Source of the DNA: Pseudomonadota bacterium
GTDB taxonomy: Bacteria; Pseudomonadota; Gammaproteobacteria; Steroidobacterales; Steroidobacteraceae
DNA length: 60,814 bases
Direction: 5' to 3'
NCBI GenBank assembly: GCA_018261655.1
Contig: JAGTSG010000003.1
Location: 1 to 60,814 of the forward strand
Shown here: positions 54,731 through 60,814 of the stretch, piece by piece
Position numbering within the stretch: the first letter of the stretch is position 1
Layout: each line of letters opens with the position of its first letter
The notes under the pieces: generated by a model
Databases searched by the model: none
Told to the model about the DNA's origin: nothing
The model's input: only the letters and a program-made list of their open reading frames with translations
Program-made: the position numbers and the translations under genes

Positions 54731-55450
54731 ATGGCGCGCCGCCGACGCTCGCTGCCGGCCCGCATGGCGCGGGCGGCCGCCCTGGCGCTGGCGGGAATCG
54801 TTGTCGCGAGCATCCTCACGGTGCTGGCGCTGCGCTGGGTCCCGGTGCCGGTCACCGCCTTCATGCTGGCGGACCGGCTGGGCGCCCTGTCGGCCGGCGA
54901 GAAGGACTACCTCTACGCGCACGACTGGGTCCGCTGGGAGGACATCTCCCCGCACGCCGCCGTCGCCGTGATTGCCGCCGAGGACCAGAAGTTTTCCACG
55001 CACCACGGCTTCGACCTCCAGTCGATCGACGAGGCGCTCACGGAGGCCAAGCGTGGCCGCCGGCTGCGCGGCGCCAGCACGATCACACAGCAGGTCGCCA
55101 AGAACCTGTTCCTCTGGAAGGGCCAGAGCTGGTTCCGCAAGGGCCTCGAGGCGGGGTTTACCGTGCTGATCGAGGCGCTGTGGCCCAAGCGCCGGATCAT
55201 CGAGGTGTACCTCAACAGCGCCGAGTTCGGCCGCGGCACCTGGGGCGTCGAAGCCGCGAGCCGGCGCTACTTCCGCAAGCCCGCCGGGCAGCTGAGTGGC
55301 AGCGAGGCGGCGCTGCTCGCCGCGGTGCTGCCGAACCCGAAGCGCTTCCGGGTGGAGGCGCCTTCGAACTATGTCCGCCAGCGCCAGGCCTGGATCCTCG
55401 GCCAGATGAGCCAGCTCGGCGGGACGGCCTATCTCGACACGCTCGAGTAG
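54731..55450 (+). CDS. mtgA: Monofunctional peptidoglycan glycosyltransferase
   Basis: The 239-residue protein starts at ATG 54731 with GGGGAG before it. One membrane segment ([18 protein letters not shown]) precedes a GT51 domain with the catalytic Glu in [32 protein letters not shown] and [20 protein letters not shown]. It polymerises lipid II. It ends before a strong terminator hairpin. Confidence 0.94.
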   Translation: MARRRRSLPARMARAAALALAGIVVASILTVLALRWVPVPVTAFMLADRLGALSAGEKDYLYAHDWVRWEDISPHAAVAVIAAEDQKFSTHHGFDLQSIDEALTEAKRGRRLRGASTITQQVAKNLFLWKGQSWFRKGLEAGFTVLIEALWPKRRIIEVYLNSAEFGRGTWGVEAASRRYFRKPAGQLSGSEAALLAAVLPNPKRFRVEAPSNYVRQRQAWILGQMSQLGGTAYLDTLE

Positions 55451-55472
55451 GATCACACAGCTGCGCAACGAA

Positions 55473-55504
55473 ACGGGCCCCGGTGCTCGCGCACCGGGGC
55501 CCGT
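55473..55504. terminator. Bidirectional terminator between mtgA and the TonB receptor
   Basis: A perfect 14-bp stem (55473-55486 with 55491-55504) with a 4-nt tcgc loop sits midway between the two convergent genes. Confidence 0.8.
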
Positions 55505-55524
55505 AGGGTAGCAACGACCTCAGG

Positions 55525-58098
55525 TCAGAAATTGACCGACAGGCGTCCGTAGACGAAGCGGCCCGAGTACCCGTAGGGCGTGTAGTTGGAGAACGGCGTG
55601 TTGCCGGTGCTGTTCAGGTTCGCCGTGCCGTTCAGCCCGACGGTGAACGGGTCCGGGTACTCGTCGAGCACGTTGTCCGCGCCCACCGCGAGGCGGATCT
55701 TCTCGGTCACGTCCCAGCGCGCCTCGATGTCGAGCAGTACCGCCGGGTCGAGGACGAAGTCGTTCGCCTCGCTGGTGCCGGGGTTCAGCGTCTCGCCGTA
55801 GCGCGTCGCGCGCAGCGTGGCGCCGAAGCTGCGCAGGTTCCAGTTGAGGGTCGCGACGAACTTGTCCGACGGCGTGCCTTCCTCGAACGCCAGCGTATTG
55901 AGCCGGCCGAACAGCGGCGGCGGGCTGGCCGGGGCATAGATCTCGCCCAGCGCCTCGGACGGCGGCGGCACCTTGGTGACGTCGGTCTGGTTGAAGTTCG
56001 CCGCCAGCGTGAAGTCGAAGCGGCCCGCGCTGCCGAAGTCCACCGGCCAGTTCAGAACGACGTCCACGCCCTGGGTCTCCGTGTCCACGCCGTTGAGGAA
56101 GAACCGGCCACCGCCGACCCCGATGAAGCCGAGCGACTGCAGGTAGTTCCGCACCACGGCGTCGGTCAGGTTCTCCGACAGCACGATACGGTCGTCGATG
56201 TTGATCTGGTAGGCGTCGATGGTCAGGCTGACCGTCCCGAAGTGCATGACCGCGCCAACCGAGTAGTTGAGCGAGGTCTCGGCGTCGAGCGGCTTCGCGC
56301 CGAGCGCCGCGGCCACCGGGTCGGTCGCCGGGAAGGTGGTGATATCGTAGGGGACGCCGTCGATGAAGTTGGTCGAGGTCGTCGCAAAGAACTGCTGCTG
56401 CAGCGACGGGGCGCGGAAACCATTCGACACCGAGCCACGCAGCGCGAAGTTGTCGGTGAAGTCGTAGCGCAGCGACAGCTTGCCCGAGACGTTGCTGCCG
56501 AAATCCGAGTAGTCCTCCACCCGCACCGCGACCGAGCCGAGCAGCTTCTCGGTCAGGTTGGCCTCGAGGTCGACATAGGCGCCGACCGCCGTGCGGTCCT
56601 CGCTGACCTCGTTCTGGGGCTGGAAGCCGGGGAACACCTGCGCACCCGAGGCGGTGGCGCAGCCGCCGGCGGCAATCACCGCCGGCGTCACGGCGCTGCC
56701 CGTGCAGCCCCCCGTGCCGATCGGCAGCAGCACGCCGCCGTTGCGGTAGGAGTCAGGCTCACCGGCGAAGATCGAGTAGGTCTCGAGGCGCGCCTCGAGG
56801 CCCGCAGCCAGGTTCACCGGCGAGGACAGTCCCCAGTCCAGCTCCCGGATGCCGGAGAAGTTGAACACCGCCTGGTCGTAGTCGAAGCCGCCGGCATCGA
56901 ACACCGTGCCGCTGTCGACGCCGAGCGAACGGTTCAGCGTGTTCTCGATGGTGAATTCCATCTTGTTGTAGCCGTAGACCAGGGACGAGTCCATGGCCCA
57001 CTCGCCCCAGTTCCAGGCGACGCCGAAGGCTGCGCTGGCGTCGGTGACCCGCGGCGCGATGATCGGCAGGAAGCCGTCGGGATAGATCTCGATCACGTTG
57101 CGGTCGTCGAGCGCCCGCCGGTAGAAGCCGGCGGACTGGGCGTCACGGTCCTGGAAGCTGGCCCAGCCATAGGCGTGCGCGCCGCTCGACAGGTCCATGC
57201 CGAAATTCGCGAACAGCGTGAGCTGCTCGAGTTCCGGCTCCCCGTACCAGGCGTTGAACCGCTCGAAGGTGTCCTCGCGCGCGTCGAAGGCGCCGCCGAC
57301 CAGGGGGTACTGCTGGCGCACGTCGAAACCGTCGCGCTCGGTGCGGGCCTGGTCCTTGTACTCCAGCGCCAGCGTCAGGTAACCGTCGTCGCCGAGAGTC
57401 AGACCCTTCCACGCCGACAGCACGGTCGTCTCGCCGTCGGACACGTCGCGGCTGACCTTGTCGCCCGGCCGCCAGGTCGCACCCGCGGGAGCCGCGGCGA
57501 CTGGCACCGAATAGCTCGACTCGCGCCAGCCGTAGCTGACGTTCACCTCGCCGCCCTCGCCCTCCTCCTTGAGGCGGACGTTGATCACGCCTGCGATCGC
57601 ATCCGAGCCGTACTGCGCCGAGGCGCCATCGCGCAGCACCTCGATCGACTGCACAGCCGCCGAAGGAATCGTGTTCAGGTCCACCGCGGAGGAGCCGCGG
57701 CTGATCGTGTTGACGTTGACCAGCGAGGCCGAGTGGCGGCGCTTCGAATTGAGCAGCACCAGTGTGTGGTCCGGCGCCAGGCCGCGCAACGTCGCCGGGC
57801 GGATGGTGTCCGTGCCGTCATTGAGGCCCGGACGCGGGAAGTTGAACGACGGCAGCGCGGTGGACAGCGCCTGGTTCAGTTCCGTCACGCCCTGCTGCGT
57901 GAGGGTCTCGGCCGTCACCACGTCGACCGGCACTGCCGTGTCCGTGGCCGACCGGTCGGCCACGCGCGTGCCCGTCACGATGATCTGTTCGAGCTGGGTC
58001 TGGGCCGGTGCCTGCTGCGCATGGGCCGCGGGCATGGCGAGTAACGCTGCAAATCCGGTTCCGAGCGCGAGCCGGACGCCGTGACGCACTGAATTCAT
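55525..58098 (-). CDS. TonB-dependent outer membrane receptor
   Basis: From ATG 58098 (AGGGG eight nt upstream) the protein has 857 residues. A signal peptide (FAALLAMPAAHA) precedes a TonB box-like IIVTGTRV. The plug domain has VLRDGASAQYGSDAIAGVIN, and a long barrel ends in RFVYGRLSVNF with the usual terminal Phe. The plug start (PVDVVTAETLTQQGVTELNQ) is of the large family seen in carbohydrate, peptide and siderophore receptors; the substrate cannot be assigned. A TTGACG -35 (minus strand, 58177-58182) is present, but its -10 is poor. Confidence 0.9.
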   Translation of the reverse strand: MNSVRHGVRLALGTGFAALLAMPAAHAQQAPAQTQLEQIIVTGTRVADRSATDTAVPVDVVTAETLTQQGVTELNQALSTALPSFNFPRPGLNDGTDTIRPATLRGLAPDHTLVLLNSKRRHSASLVNVNTISRGSSAVDLNTIPSAAVQSIEVLRDGASAQYGSDAIAGVINVRLKEEGEGGEVNVSYGWRESSYSVPVAAAPAGATWRPGDKVSRDVSDGETTVLSAWKGLTLGDDGYLTLALEYKDQARTERDGFDVRQQYPLVGGAFDAREDTFERFNAWYGEPELEQLTLFANFGMDLSSGAHAYGWASFQDRDAQSAGFYRRALDDRNVIEIYPDGFLPIIAPRVTDASAAFGVAWNWGEWAMDSSLVYGYNKMEFTIENTLNRSLGVDSGTVFDAGGFDYDQAVFNFSGIRELDWGLSSPVNLAAGLEARLETYSIFAGEPDSYRNGGVLLPIGTGGCTGSAVTPAVIAAGGCATASGAQVFPGFQPQNEVSEDRTAVGAYVDLEANLTEKLLGSVAVRVEDYSDFGSNVSGKLSLRYDFTDNFALRGSVSNGFRAPSLQQQFFATTSTNFIDGVPYDITTFPATDPVAAALGAKPLDAETSLNYSVGAVMHFGTVSLTIDAYQINIDDRIVLSENLTDAVVRNYLQSLGFIGVGGGRFFLNGVDTETQGVDVVLNWPVDFGSAGRFDFTLAANFNQTDVTKVPPPSEALGEIYAPASPPPLFGRLNTLAFEEGTPSDKFVATLNWNLRSFGATLRATRYGETLNPGTSEANDFVLDPAVLLDIEARWDVTEKIRLAVGADNVLDEYPDPFTVGLNGTANLNSTGNTPFSNYTPYGYSGRFVYGRLSVNF

Positions 58099-58220
58099 GT
58101 TGATCCCCTTAAGGACGCTGTCCCGCCTCGACTTGGGGCAGGTACTGATGCGATTACGCAACACGAAGCCCTGCCCCGTCAAGCGTCGGGTCAGAGTTGT
58201 TGGTTAGAGGCAACAAAGAC

Positions 58221-58237
58221 GGCGGCATACGGCCGCC
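58221..58237 (-). terminator. Possible terminator after metH
   Basis: On the minus strand GGCGGC-CGTAT-GCCGCC is followed by GTCTTTGTT, a modest intrinsic terminator 10 nt after the metH stop. Confidence 0.5.
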
Positions 58238-58246
58238 GGCAGCGGT

Positions 58247-60814
<2,568 letters not shown>

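Noticed and set aside
58099-58246. Cobalamin riboswitch before the TonB receptor
   Set aside because: The spacer is only 148 nt and no B12-box-like conserved sequence was found; the only structure is a small terminator hairpin.

Overview
The window is about 70 percent GC with dense genes, short spacers and heavy use of ATGA/GTGA overlaps. Gene order points to a gammaproteobacterium. The block lolB-ispE-tRNA(Gln)-prs-rplY-pth-ychF lies back to back with hemA-prfA-prmC, as in Pseudomonas-type chromosomes. Other markers are cytochrome c4-type dihaem proteins, a TorF-type porin and a P. aeruginosa pau/spu-like polyamine locus. I cannot name the genus. No phage, integrase, transposase or CRISPR array was seen; the only repetitive DNA is a family of REP-like palindromes and one repeat inside rplY.

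Layout. 1-4774: polyamine glutamylation genes (a truncated glutamine synthetase homologue, puuD, puuA, puuB). 4853-9652: patatin/Omp85 protein, two dihaem cytochromes, a DUF1028 protein. 9716-24430: eight consecutive minus-strand genes, almost without gaps, in transcription order puuC, aguB, exonuclease/GIY-YIG nuclease, rlmKL, glgP, glgB, glgX, malQ. 24581-27440: beta-alanine/polyamine aminotransferase, TorF porin, cupin. 27589-36108: PolX, a small acidic protein, then a CBS protein, a kinase fusion and an ABC exporter (ATPase, permease, adaptor). 36114-43936: universal stress protein, YjdF-like membrane protein, gabT, tRNA-Met, a subtilase, a wax ester synthase/DGAT and a lipocalin. 43947-55450: conserved housekeeping genes. 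55525-60814: TonB-dependent receptor and the 3' part of metH.

How the genes fit together. AguB makes putrescine from N-carbamoylputrescine. PuuA, PuuB, PuuC and PuuD take putrescine to GABA through gamma-glutamyl intermediates, and GabT makes succinic semialdehyde, so a nearly complete nitrogen-scavenging route is spread over three loci. GlgP, GlgB, GlgX and MalQ remodel and mobilise glycogen; synthesis genes glgA and glgC are not in the window.

The most striking non-coding signal is upstream of the TorF porin (26943-27068). It has a sigma-54 -24/-12 element, an exact IHF consensus and two tandem NtrC-like dyads 31 bp apart, in the order and spacing of a textbook nitrogen-limitation promoter. 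Second is a palindromic repeat present at three loci. One copy is a perfect 27-bp-arm hairpin filling the hemA-prfA gap and leaving prfA without a visible Shine-Dalgarno sequence; another is translated as the C-terminal tail of the YjdF-like protein.
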